Shown: positions 10,424 through 21,890 of the stretch, in pieces | Numbering within the stretch: position 1 is the first letter of the stretch | Layout: every line of letters starts with the position of its first letter | Origin: Hirsutella rhossiliensis | Lineage: Eukaryota; Ascomycota; Sordariomycetes; Hypocreales; Ophiocordycipitaceae | Assembly (NCBI RefSeq): GCF_020360975.1 | Contig: NW_025408671.1 | Location: 620,001 to 684,000, forward strand | Direction of reading: 5' to 3' | Length of the DNA stretch: 64,000 nucleotides | Notes under the pieces: model-generated | The model's database searches: none | What the model was told of the DNA's origin: nothing | Seen by the model: only the letters and a program-made list of their open reading frames with translations | Position numbers and translations under genes: made by a program

Positions 10424-10714
10424 ATGTCCACAACCGGTTTGGAAATCGAAGCGATCGAACACAGAATAAATGAGCTACATCAGCATATTGCATACTGGCA
10501 AGAGAAAGAACAAGAAGCGCAAGGGATGCTGGACATGACTTTCCAGATGAGCGAGAAGGTCAAAACCCAATTATCGCGCGCTGCTTCGAGTTCGACAAGA
10601 CGAAAAGGCATCGGAGAAACGGTCACTCTGCAAGAGCGAGAGGCAAGCCTTTACGAGACATGTGCAAATATTCGCGTGGTCCTCATTTCACTGGTTCAGA
10701 TGCTCGAAGCATAG
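10424..10714 (+). CDS. Small hypothetical coiled-coil protein
   Basis: A 96-codon ORF from the ATG at 10424 (context AAGATGTCC) to a stop at 10714. The longer ORF upstream opens only with GTG. The product MSTTGLEIEAIEHRINELHQ, followed by HIAYWQEKEQEAQ, has heptad-like spacing of I, L and M, so a coiled coil is likely. A pyrimidine-rich stretch (about 10320-10380) upstream resembles a fungal leader. Its last 27 bases overlap the end of the broken APH-like gene on the opposite strand. No family recognised. Surrounded by pseudogenes, it may itself be a fragment. Confidence 0.4.
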   Translation: MSTTGLEIEAIEHRINELHQHIAYWQEKEQEAQGMLDMTFQMSEKVKTQLSRAASSSTRRKGIGETVTLQEREASLYETCANIRVVLISLVQMLEA

Positions 10715-11834
10715 GTTATCGGCCATAATAGCGTTACGAAAATCATGAACTATTTTCGTCGCCGAGTCGACCATTCCGGGTTCATAGCCACAAATCCAGA
10801 GAGGTGGCGTACAGAGTTGTCGTGGGAGAATACTTGCCCATTCCCAGTCAAGTATGCCCTGGATTTGGAGATCATCGTTGACAAGGTATCGCATCCAAGG
10901 TCCCCATGGCTAAGCGAGAATGACTGGCCACTCAAAGACGAGCTGCGCCACTTCGAAAATAGATCCTTTAAACTGTGAAGTGCGAAAATTTCCCGCTTGA
11001 TGGTGTCTTCAGATGAATCTGCAGCGGGTATAGCAAAGCAATCAGTCAATACGCCGTATTGATGTTCGACGGCAGCGGCCGTTGAGCTGAAAGCCGGCAG
11101 AAGTCTTCGAAGCTCTCCAGTATTAAATTTTAGGTCATTCTCAGCTAAAGACAGCAAAGGTCCAATATCCCCAAGGTCTTCGGGATCTGGGTAAAGCGAC
11201 CCAGTTCCGGGAAATTGTAGTTTGTGTAATTGTCCCAAAATATTGCCAAGCTCGGTGTAGAAACGATTTCGTTTTTCTATTGGAGATGAGCAGAGTTGAT
11301 GGAGTTGAAGTGGCTGGCCGTTGCTCGCCTCGCCCGTAAGCATGTATCGCAGGAAGGGGAATCGTTGTATGGCGTTGGACAAGTCTGTACATGTGTTAGT
11401 TTTGGTAGACAGATTTCACGAGCCACCCACCGCATCGTCGCAACTTCGCTTTGAACCTTGTCCCAGGCGTCATCCACGGGTGGGCTGACGGGTATTCGCA
11501 CAACCCATTGGGTGTTGTCGATAGGAAATGCAACAAACAGGCAGACATTATAGCTGCCATGGCGTATAGTATCGGAAACAAGACACTCCTTTTGATTAAT
11601 GTATCGAGACGCCAAAACGCCAACTGCCCCTTTGTTGATGGACGTAATAAAGCTCGTTCGTCGTTCGTCGCGTTGCTCTGGGGTCAGCGGGTATTTCTGG
11701 ACGGGCGCCCAAAATTTGGAAATATGTGTCGTTAGGCATGATAAGGATTGACGCAGTAGAACCCATCGAATATTGATGAGGTGACGCAGTTTAATAAACA
11801 GCGTCGATAGTCGCTCGATGAGCGAGCTTAACAT
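10688..11834 (-). pseudogene. APH-family phosphotransferase, broken
   Basis: Minus strand from ATG 11834. The N lobe reads SYNVCLFVAFPIDNTQWVVR then KVQSEVATM. A likely 46-nt intron (11430..11385: GTGGGT donor, CTAAC branch, GTACAG acceptor) restores MRLVQRHTTIPLPAIHAYGR. The frame then breaks near 11340 with loss of the lid segment and resumes as ASNGQPLQLHQL, then RNRFYTELGNILGQLHKLQF, PDPEDLGDIGPLLS and the catalytic-loop start FSLSHGDLGCD. A second frameshift near 10888 removes the downstream Asn and moves the metal-binding GILDWEWAS and LCTPPLWICGYEPGM to another frame, ending early at 10688. These are hallmarks of fungal aminoglycoside-phosphotransferase-like (APH/ChoK) kinases of unknown substrate. 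Two frameshifts make activity unlikely. Confidence 0.75.
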
Positions 11835-12314
11835 TGTTGCGGTGATTCAAGGGGGATTAACGAGCTTCCCGAGCGAGGCGTCACTAACTTAGATAATTAT
11901 TCTTCCGATCTCCGGTCCGACTCCCTACCTCCACCGGCGCAAAAACAATATTGGCGGGCCGCTACTGCGGATTGCGGCGCTGATCACTAGTTATTAGGTC
12001 TTTATATTAAGGAGGAGTATATAGATTGCGCTGTCCTTCCTAAAAGAGGGAGTATAGGTATAATAGTAATAATATATATATATAATATAAGGGAAGTAGG
12101 ATTTCTTATTAATTAAGCTGCTTATAAGTATCTAGATCTATTTAATAATTTTATTAGCGTTTTATATATTAATTATAATATTATATACCTTTAAATATAA
12201 ATAAGGGTATTTATATTACTATTAATACTAAATTATATATTTATATATAATAAAACGGCTAGATTTAAAAAGATTTAACTAAAGTATATTTCTTTAGTTA
12301 AGCTTAAAGGAGGT
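11835..12314. other. Boundary from gene-bearing DNA to AT-rich repeat block
   Basis: Composition changes abruptly near 11985. To the left are GC-balanced bases, ending in a GC-rich stretch (about 11920-11985). To the right is DNA rich in TA steps, including a TA microsatellite-like run near 12073-12090. No ORF or LTR is recognised between 11985 and the E1 target-site duplication at 12315-12319. It is probably an older RIP-altered remnant. Confidence 0.6.
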
Positions 12315-12319
12315 AAAAT

Positions 12320-12790
12320 TCTCGCGCAGAGAGATACGAGAAGTACATATAAAATATACGAAGGTGAAATTAGAAGTAAGGGGTCGGATAGGCAAGGCAG
12401 AGAGATTTAATTCTTACGGGAGCAGCAATAAAGGTAGGGGAGTAATTGTTATATTGCCTTAATTCTCCTTCTTTCCTCTATCTAACGCCCCTTTTTATAC
12501 CTATCTAGCACCTTAATTAACAAAGAAGATCCTGCTTAAAGAAGCTACTAATGTCCTTTTAACTACCGAGCTTTTTACCGGTTTCCCCCCCCCTTTTTAG
12601 CCGTTGCCGGCATATCCGTCTTATCTCTCGCTACTTATACTTCCCCTTATGCTCCTACCCTCCTTTCTATACCTCTTTTTAGCTCCTTCTTCCTTCTTCC
12701 TTCTTCTATACCGGGTGTTTTTAGCTTCCTTAATCCCTCGTGCTAAGGGATATCTCCGAGAACTGCGAAATCAGGCCACGCTTCGCGACA
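12320..12790 (-). repeat. E1 3' LTR
   Basis: Matches 36461-36931 in length and order (471 bp each). It is noticeably less RIP-mutated than its partner: this copy keeps the end CAGGCCACGCTTCGCGACA, whereas the right copy reads with T or A at the CA/TG sites. Confidence 0.85.
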
Positions 12791-14637
12791 CACCCCCTTA
12801 GCTATAGCCTGCCCCTTAAGGGCATAGCTAATACGGCTTTAGGCTAGTAAGCGTATATAGGAGGTTCTTAGCTCGATACTTCTCCCTTTACTCGAGGAAA
12901 GTAGGGGCCCTTTTAGGTCCCTAGGCTCTTTTAGACCTACTTAAGGAATAGGGGCCTAAAGAGGGGAAAGTCCTATAAGAAAGGGGGCCTTCTTAGAAGG
13001 GAAAACCTAATTAAAATAGGGGGCCCTCTAAAGGGAAAAACCTCTTCCTTTTCTTCGGCTATAGACGTTACCTTCTCGTACGTGCTATTAGCTCCTCTCG
13101 AAGACTCTTAAGGCGGGCCTCTAAGGATAGCTTTTCTTAAACGTCTTTTAGCCTAATTTACTATAAAAGATAGCTAGCTTTTACTTTAGTAGGGGCTTTA
13201 TAAGACCGTCGGCTTTTATCGATGCCGTTAGAACCTAATAAATAGAAATTAGTCCCCTTTAGACCTCTTAGCGTAAGTAATACTAGTAGATATCGATATA
13301 CTATAGCTAGGTCGATAACTTACTATTTTCCTCTATAAGAATTTATATAGTCTATATATTATCGTATTCTATAGCTAATAGGGACGGAATTTATAGTCGT
13401 AAAGATATTAGTAGCCGGCTAAGGAAAATCGCTTCTTTTAACGCTTTTAAAAGAGCTAGTAGCCCTGCCTCTATGCTTAATATAGTAACGGTAGCTTACT
13501 TTAAAGCTTTCTAAGTAATAGTTCCTTTAAAAAGAGATATAATATACCCTTATAAGCTCTTTCTATCTAATAAATTATCCGTAAAGGACGAATCGCTTAA
13601 ATAAAGGAAGATTTCGGTAGCTTATTTCCTTCCCTACCCTCCTAGGCGTAGACTATATAATCTCGTTAAATAGAGATAAAGGATAGCTTTATCTACTACT
13701 TCTTAATGCCTAGGGCTAGGATTCTAGTTATACCTAGCTAGCTAAGAGACCGTAAAAGAGATATCCGGTTTAGTTAAAATAGCTAAAAAAAAGCAAGGAG
13801 CCTACCTTCTATTAATATTAGTGTTTCTCTTACTCCCTAGCTTAAAAGGATAGATTAGGTAAAAGCTCTTTATCTAATATAGGCGTAGAGGGAAGCTTCT
13901 TATCGAGGGATTTAAGGAGGAATTTATAAGCGACCTTATCGATATAAGCGTCCTAGGTAAGCTAGATAGTCTATTAAGACCTATTTTAAAGGATTTATAT
14001 CCTTAGGAACTACTTTAGCTCCCCTAGCCTAGTTATCTTATACCTTTATTATAAGCCTTATATAGCCTCCTTAGTAGCGGCTTCTTCCTCTTTTAAGTAG
14101 GCCTAGATAATATTATTAACGTAGAAAAAGACTATGATTTTACCCTTCTATATTATACACGGTTCTTAAGGGACTTTCTTAAAGCCTAAGGCTTTAAAGG
14201 AACCTATTAAATACTATTACTAAAGAAGGGATAATCTTTATAGTCCGTATAAAGCTTTCTTAAGCTATAGAACCTTTCCTAGCTATTAAAAGCTTAGTAG
14301 AAAGCGTATATAGATAACTTTTTCTTTCTTAAGTAGATAGTTAATAAAAACGTTAACTATATCTATCTAATCGAGCTCGAGGTTAAATTCTACTACTATA
14401 GCTATAAGGGTCTAAAAAGATATCCTTATTAAGGTAGTTACTTTAGTAGGTAAATCCCCTTTTTCCTATTAATTCTTATAGATAACTAGCTAGGCTTTAT
14501 ACTTTTAAAGGAAGCTATATTTATTAGTCTTATAGATAAAGACCTACTTATAACTAAGGACCTATTTTCCTCTTAGCTTTTCCTTAAGGACCTCTTTAAA
14601 AGACCCTATCTCTTTATATAAGGCTAGGTATTAAGAG
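12791..14637 (-). pseudogene. E1 reverse transcriptase and RNase H remnant
   Basis: Read on minus, about 14600-14000 gives Copia reverse-transcriptase features: KWVFIYK-like and FFYVNNII motifs and a following GLxxxYxITxLGELK-like stretch. The tract to 13100 is RNase H-like and then non-coding. The catalytic aspartates appear as Asn at 14111-14125 and stops are TAA/TAG. Sequence 12791-13110 recurs at 61820-62125 in E5, confirming it as element 3' sequence. Insertion of E2 at 14638-14641 cuts the gene near the start of RT. Confidence 0.7.
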
Positions 14638-14641
14638 CTAG

Positions 14642-14885
14642 CGTATACTTAATATAATAGTATAGGGCCGAATAATTATTTATTTAAAGCTAAGGAGAAA
14701 GGAGGAAAACTCTATCTTAGTCGCGATAGTTATCTATCTTTCTTAGTCCTTAGCTCGACCTATATTTAAGTACTATTCGGCCTAAGTTTAGGTCGAGCTC
14801 TACCTATATATAGGTCTACTTCGGCCTAACTTTAGTATAGTCGCTATAGTATAACCTTAGCTTTCTATAGGTATAGCCTATAATA
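14642..14885 (-). repeat. E2 3' LTR
   Basis: Paired with 24796-25039 (244 bp each). Differences are mainly C/T and G/A. It carries a repeated motif resembling CGACCTATATTTAGGTACTATTCGGCC arms, in both orientations around 14755-14830. Confidence 0.85.
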
Positions 14886-16300
14886 CTACCCCCGCTCTCC
14901 CCCTTTTATTAGTAGCGCTCTTATTTCTCTCTTATTACTTTTCTATTATTACTATCCCTTTTTTCTTAGTACGCGCGGTCGCTTCCTTTTACCTTACGCT
15001 CGCCCTATCCCTTTATATACCGCCCTTTTATACGCTTATTCCGCCCTATCCTTCCCTCCTCCGCGTATATACCCCTATACCTTACTAACTATACGCGTGC
15101 CCCGCCGCGTATAAATGCCCCTCTTCTATCTCCTCTCCCTTATCCTTTCTTTTTCCTCTTTTAAGCTTTACTCCCTCTACGCGCGTGCCCCTACTCTACT
15201 TAACTTCTATCGCCGCGCCGCGCTATATTATAATTACTATAGGCCCTTATACGCCCGCTAGCTTCTTTACTCCGCGTAGCGGTACCCCGCCTCTTAGTAT
15301 GCTAGGCGACTATACTCTACCGCTTTTACGCTAGTCGACGCGTCTGCTTATATCTTTTAGTAAGCGTAGCGCGACCTATAGTACTACTATATAGCGGCTA
15401 CCCTATCTTACCTATATAGGCTAAATAACGTCGCCGAGCGTTAAGATATAGTATAGTACTTATTAGAATTAGGCGTCGCCGCGTACTTATAACTACTTTA
15501 CCTATACCTACGCTAGATTATACTACCTTCCTATCTATTACTCTCCCTTAACTTTATTTAATAAGACGCTAATATAATAATAGTATACTAAGGATACGAT
15601 CGCTACTATTAACGCTCTCTAAGACTATATATCCTAAAGGATATTCGATAACTATTAAAGTAACTTTTATATATATACTTTATTCCTCCTTTAACCTTAT
15701 CTTACTATTTATCTCTAACTATCGTTTTAGTATACTAAGCTTACCTACGCTATTATATTTATACGCTAAGCTTAAATATACTTTAATATCTTAGAGTAAT
15801 TAAGCGGTAGTTAAGGGGCGTTTATAATTAGTTAAAATTAAGTTAGTATCCTTAGTATATCTTACTATATCTATATCTTATCTTATTATATTTTACCTTT
15901 ATCTTTATCCTTATCTATCCTTTATCGCTATCTATCTTATATCTATCCCCTATTTATCCTTTATTATTTCCCTTTAGTACTATAGTTCTTTTCTATCTTT
16001 TCCTTATTTTTTAACGAGCGTCCCTTATCTCCTACCTCTTTTTCTTTCTCCTCCTTTTATCTTTTATTTCCCTTTCCTTATCTTCCGCCCTCCTTTTTAT
16101 CCCTTTCTCTTACCCCTCCTTTATTATTCTCCCTTATATTTCCCTACTATCTCTTAAATCCCTTTAAGGCTTCTATCTCCTAGAAGTTATTTAGTAGGTA
16201 CTATAATAGGTTTATATACCCTTATTATTTTATAAGTACTTATCGCTATCTACCCCTCCCTCTTTACTTTTACTACGCTTACTAAATCTCTTCGACGATA
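14886..16300. other. E2 3' untranslated or unresolved segment
   Basis: About 1.4 kb between E2 pol and its 3' LTR. It is strongly pyrimidine-rich on plus and unusually rich in surviving CG steps (about 14960-15500) for this RIP block. No domain is recognised on either strand. Confidence 0.4.
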
Positions 16301-19300
16301 TACTTAGGCTCGTTATCCTCCCTAATTACTAGTAGTAGTTAGTAGTCGTCGACTACTTATCTAGGTAGTAGGTTCTCTACCGCTTAGTAGAGAAATTCTA
16401 TATAGAGCTTCTTATATACCCTCCTTAGTATATCGAGCTCTACTATATATAAGCTTACTACCTTTATTATAATATACTTTTAATATAGCTAGTTAAGCTT
16501 CTTATATAGCCGGTTAGTTATATATTTAGCTATATCTACCTATACCTTATCGCTTACTTTAAACCTCTTTATTAAGGCTCTTCTTTAGTTTACTATCTTT
16601 TTTTATCTTACCTACGCCGCGATAATAGCGGTTTATAGGAAGTTAGTTACCTCTCTTATCCTTTAGGCGAGCTCCCTTACCCCCCTTACTTTTAGTATTA
16701 GCGGCCCCTCCTCCCTCGCTATTTAAACTAGCTTAATATCGTATCTATATATCGTAAAGAATAAGCTTATACCTATTATCGACGCTATATAGTTATTTAG
16801 TACGGCTTATATATATAATAGCTATACTCCTTAGTTATCCTAGCTATAGTAAACGTATACTTAAAGGTATACCTATACTTCTTAGTTTATATACTTAGTT
16901 AACCTATCTATCTATAAGTAGTATACTAAACTTAACTTCCTTTATACTCCTATTTATTTATAGAACTCCCTTTAAAAGCTTCCTATTTAGTTCGTCCCTT
17001 TATTTAATATAATCGACCTTAGTATCTTATAAAAGCGGAAGTAAGCCTAAAAGAACCTCGTTGCGTATACTACTACCCTTATTATTAGTATCGCTTTAAG
17101 TATTACTGCCTTTATTAGCTAGTCTATAATTACCTAAAAGTACTTTACGCCTTCTATCTTAGTTAGTAGTAGTTTAACTATAAAGTTTATTAATAGGTAT
17201 ACGAACGGTTAGGATAGCGGTAGTAGGAGCTTTAAGAGTCCCTTTTAAAGTTACCTTTATAAATACCCCCTCTTATATAGTCTATAGTTCGCGACGAGCC
17301 GCTTTACTATCGCTAACAAGCTAGGCTAAAAGAATTCTTAAGCTAGTATTACTAAGGTCCCTTCTCTCCTTAGGTATCCTACCGCCGTTAAGTTATATAT
17401 TTATTAAGCTATCTATACTTAAAGTATATCTTATTCCTTAGCCCCTTCTCTTTTATTATACTTTAGTTTCCTTAATACCTATAGCCTCTCTTAAAAGTAT
17501 AACTATCTCTTAACGTTAATTATATATTCGCTTAGCTATACCTTTAGTTACTATTTTAGTACTAGCGATCTCTCCCCTTTATATATTACTTAGAATACCG
17601 CTTAGTATTCTTTATCTTTCCTTAATACCTTTATTTATTTCTTTTATAGCTCTTAGTCGTCGAATACTAATATAAGGTTAGCCTATTCCTAGGGTATATT
17701 TCGGCCTAAGTTTAGGTTAAGTTTTAGTCGGTTATCGCCCTTATTCGCCTTCTCCTTAGGTCGTCTTATAGGCCCCCCTACTCCTCCGACGTACGCTATC
17801 GCGCTTACCCCTCCTCTACCTACCTATAGCGCTACTACTACCGCCCTATCTTAGGCTAAGCGTCTTAGTAAGTCGGCGTATTAGCTCTCGGTAGGGACTA
17901 AGCGGCCCTATAGGTATATAGTCTCCGGAATTATTTAGACTACCCGCCCTATTTCTATTTTATCCGTTTCGCCTACTAGCCGATCTTACTCTTAGTAGGA
18001 TAGCGTATTAGGTACTACCGCTAGCCTCCCTAGCTAGAACTTTAGTATAAAGTTATAGGATATAAGCTCTATCGCCTATTAGCTTTATCTCTTATTTAAC
18101 TTCTTCTTTATTATAAAGTACCTTAGGTTATCGTAGTTAGTTAGTACTATAAAAGTAAGTACGTTTTAGAGTTTTACTTCCTAAAAGTCTAAGTACTATA
18201 TAATTATAAGTATCTTCTTATCGTAGATTAAGTAGTTATACTTTACTAGGTTTAGTCTCTTTAAGAAGAATCCTACTAAGTATTATATACTATCTAGCCC
18301 TACCTATATTAGCGCCCCCCCTATCGCGTATTTAGAATAGTTTGCCTCTAGGTATATTTCTCTCTTTAAGTTATAGAGTTATAGTACTAGGGCGTTATAG
18401 AAAGCGTTCTAGATAAACTTAAACGCTACTTAGTACTTATCCGTTTACTTAAAGATCGCGCCTTTTTTATAAAGGCTATCTAAGTATACTAATACCTTTA
18501 TATAGAGTAGTATAAAGGCTTAGTAGTAGTTCGCGAAGCTAAGAAAGCTCTAAACTCCTCTTACGTTTTAAGGTACCCGCTATATCTATATTACCTAGAT
18601 CTTCTTTAGGTTATATTAAACCTTACCCCTTACTTATATAATAAAGCTTAGGTACTTAACCTCTTATATTATAAAGTTATACTTCCTTAGGTTTAATATT
18701 AGGCCCGCTTTTTATAGCTTTTAAAGTACCCTTACTACCTTCTCTTAGTAGTCTTAAAGAGACCCTAATAAGTAGATTAAGACGGTATCTATATACGCTA
18801 TAACGAACTTATATAGGTATTCCCTTAGTACCTTATTAATATATTATTAAAAGGTAGCTAGCGTCCTTATTAAGCTAAATAAGTATACCTACTACTTAAA
18901 TAATCCGAACTTTATTTAAAAAGCTATCTTAAACTTATAGCCTTCTACTATCTAGATCTTATTAAACGCCGCTATAATATCGAGCTTTATAAACTACTTT
19001 ACCTTTATAAGTATCTATAATATCTTTATAATTAAGGGTAGCGTATACCTATCTTTCTTTATAATTATATTTAGGGCCTAGTAGTTATAGTAAAATTATA
19101 AGCGACTATTTAACTTTTAAGTAAAAAGTACTAGGGCTATAGCTAAGGAGCTACTTAGGCGGATTAGGTTTACCTTTATTAGCTCGCTTAGGGTCTTCCT
19201 TAGTACTAAGAGTTCCTCCCTTAATATATTATAAAGGGGTCCCTATAATAAAAGGGGCTCTATCTTATCTTTATCTAGTATTAAGTTAATCTTATAGTTT

Positions 19301-20263
19301 ACCCCTAGCTTATATAAGGGTATCTCTAAAGCCTTCTTTAATATAAAGAGGTCTAGGTATATATCTAGCGCCTACTTTAGGATATAGTCCGCTAGGCCTA
19401 CCGCTATCTTTAGCTAGAGTGCTTTCTTTATATCCTTTATTATAATCGCTTAGATATCGACTATCCTCCGCCTTCCCTTATTATCCCTTACTACCCTCTC
19501 CCTTTAATATTCTACTATAAATACTACCGCGCTAACGATCTTTGCCCCTTAGATCTATTCTACCCTCCTTACTACTTCCTATCTTTATAAGCCTATTTAG
19601 ATCTTAGCCTTACTATACCGAATCCGATCCCTTATTATATTATATATTACTTAGTTCTTCTTTATCTATAGCCTTCCTAGGAATATATCGTAGCTTAGCC
19701 TAGGGACTATATATATAAAGGTCTACTCTATATAGCCGTTAATATCTATCTTAAATACTATAATTCCTTTTATTTATAGGGCTAGAGTATCTTTTAAGAA
19801 CGGCCTTAGTTATCTTCTTCTCTTATTAGTAAGAGGTATTTATAGCTTCTTTACTACCCTTTTACTTACTATAGTATAGTAATAATAAGTAGTATTTATA
19901 AGCGCGTTAAGTCCTTTCTTCCTATTAATACTTACCCTTAACGTTACTAGGCTTAGTATAAGATAGTCCCTTATTAACTTCTAAGCTTCTTACTATTTCT
20001 CTTCTACCCTTAGCGCTTAACTTTATACTAGGGTTCCTTTTTTTCTAAGTTATTATTATCCTTAGCGTCCCTCTCTTCCTTTATTATACCCGCCTTCTAG
20101 GGTTCCTATCTCCTCTTCTTATAATAGAGCGTAATATATCCTTTAACTCTATAGTTAAAGTATATCCGGTTCTCTAGCTAGCTCTACCCCTCCCTTTATT
20201 TATTTAAGGCGTTAATACCGGTTATTAAGGTATCCTTATCTTAATCTTTCCTTTCTTAGGGGT
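16301..20263 (-). pseudogene. E2 pol remnant
   Basis: Minus-strand Gypsy polyprotein remnant. The RT core is clearest at 18690-19010, with the YxDD region at 18771-18805; RNase H follows at lower coordinates and integrase is expected at about 16300-17700. All frames are interrupted by TAA/TAG, and CA and TG are almost absent. Copia-1 inserted at 20264-20268, upstream of RT in the minus orientation. Confidence 0.65.
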
Positions 20264-20268
20264 ATATA

Positions 20269-20539
20269 TGTCACACATAGGATATCAGCCTCCAACAGTC
20301 TGACCCCCTATTCGCACAGTCCGTTTCCACATTTCCCCACAGAAACTTCTAGGAGGCATCATCAACGCATCAGTGGCTTCCAGATGATCCGATCAGATGC
20401 TTCCATTCACTACCATTCCCTTCCATTCTCATATTCAGGCAGTCTATAAAGATCTCGCCTCTTTCCCACCTTAGATAGCAGAATCAAGAGTCTTCCAGTC
20501 CCTGATCTTTATGCCCACTTGCTCATCCTCCGTGCGATA
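20269..20539 (+). repeat. Copia-1 5' LTR
   Basis: 271 bp, TG...TA termini, identical by eye to 23540-23810. A TATA box (TATAAA) at 20445-20450 precedes the probable transcription start. Confidence 0.95.
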
Positions 20540-20554
20540 GTTATGAGCCCGGTC
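20540..20554 (+). other. Copia-1 primer-binding site, half-tRNA type
   Basis: GTTATGAGCCCGGTC lies immediately after the 5' LTR. It is complementary to the anticodon stem-loop of initiator Met tRNA (CAT anticodon inside GGGCTCATAAC), as in Drosophila copia, where a cleaved tRNA half primes reverse transcription. The match is from memory of tRNA structure. Confidence 0.65.
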
Positions 20555-20611
20555 TGCCACTGACTGGGTATCTTATTCTTGTTCACTCCGCTGCGCAGAA
20601 TAGCTTCCACA

Positions 20612-21890
20612 ATGAGCTCAGCTCTAGATCTTGATGGCTCTTCCAAGGGCACCGTGCTCAACGGCCCTTGCGACTGGAAACAATGGATTTCTATCATCAA
20701 GAAATTCGCCACGTCCCACAGTCTTTGGGACTTTCTGGACCCTGCCGTCAAGGAGGGTAAGCCGGTTCTTCAGCAGCCAGTTGAACCAACATTCCGACAA
20801 ATCAACCACGAAGCATCTGATCTCGTGGATCTGACCTCGGAGGAATTTCGCCGTCTCGAATTCCTCCACACCCAATACCGCTCGAAGCTTCAAGGGTATA
20901 GGGATCAAGTGAAGGCACTCGCCAGCCTTCAACAACACATCGTCAAGACCATCGGCAACTACTACAGCACCATTGCCGAGGAACACGACGTTGCAAAGCA
21001 ACTTGCCTTGCTTCAGGCTCGTGTGGCCCCAACCGACTGGGCACTCGAGAGGGAAGTTGTTCAGCGTTATCGTTCCACCCTTCAGTCGCCAAACAGGACC
21101 AAGATCGAAGCTTGGGTCACCCAATGGCAGAAAGTCCTCACTGAGGCAAAGCAATTAGGGCTTCCTGATGTCCAGGACCTTCGCCCTACCCAAGATTTCC
21201 TACAGGCTGTTTCGTCCATCAACGCCCCATTCACAGACTATTGGGTCAACAAAATGGAAGACGAGGCCGTATTCGGCAAGCCTGATTGGAAGACGGACTT
21301 CCCGGACGGCATTAAGATCAGTGAGATCTTTGAACGAGCTCACCGAATCAAGGCCGCCAACAACAGCAAAGGATCATTCGGAGCTGCCTTCCAAGGCAAG
21401 GAGAGAAATCGGAGAGGAAAGAGGACAAGCCTAAGTGGTCTTCAAGCAAGAACGCTGATGGTGTTCCTATGTGTGTCTGCGGAGAATATCACCGCTTCGT
21501 AGATTGCTTCTATCTCATCAAATCAGCTCGGCCTGATGGCTGGACTCCTGATCAGAAGGTTGAGAAGAAGATCAAGGAAATCCTCGACTCCAATCCATGG
21601 GCAAAGAAGATGACGGAGAAAGCACAAGACTTCAAGAAGAAGGAAATGGAGAAATCGTCCGACTCCTCCGTTAAAGGCACAGCGTTTGCCGGTCTTCTAC
21701 CAGCTCCTGACAACACACCGCCTCCTCAACACCTCCATCAACCAGTTTCTCGACGGGAAAGGCAGTCTACCCGCTGTATGACTCCTTTATCCTTGATTCC
21801 GGATCAGACACACACATTTGCAACAACCGATCCCGTTTTCTTGACTACACCGCCCTTGCAGAGCCAAAGAGCTCTTTGCAGGCGATAGTC
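20612..21890 (+). pseudogene. Copia-1 gag and start of pol, frameshifted
   Basis: Gag starts at ATG 20612 (MSSALDLDGSSKGTVLNGPC), preferred over the TTG upstream. The protein has the Copia gag (UBN2-like) pattern: WKQWISIIKKFATSHSLWDF and later TDYWVNKMEDEAVF. A frameshift near 21420 moves the reading to KPKWSSSKNADGVPMCVCGE, continuing with YHRFVDCFYLI, a CX1CX3HX4C zinc knuckle at 21472-21507. A second frameshift leads to the aspartic-protease active site FILDSGSDTHICN at about 21787-21825. This kind of gag-protease order is standard for Copia. Confidence 0.8.

Noticed and set aside
12604..12801. Plus ORF of 65 codons
   Set aside because: Lies inside the E1 LTR, starts at a non-ATG codon or by chance, and has no counterpart in other LTR copies.
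11985..20263. AT-rich DNA as mitochondrial or centromeric sequence
   Set aside because: LTR pairs, TSDs and retroelement motifs account for it, and the bias is a specific CA/TG loss with CG kept, which indicates RIP.
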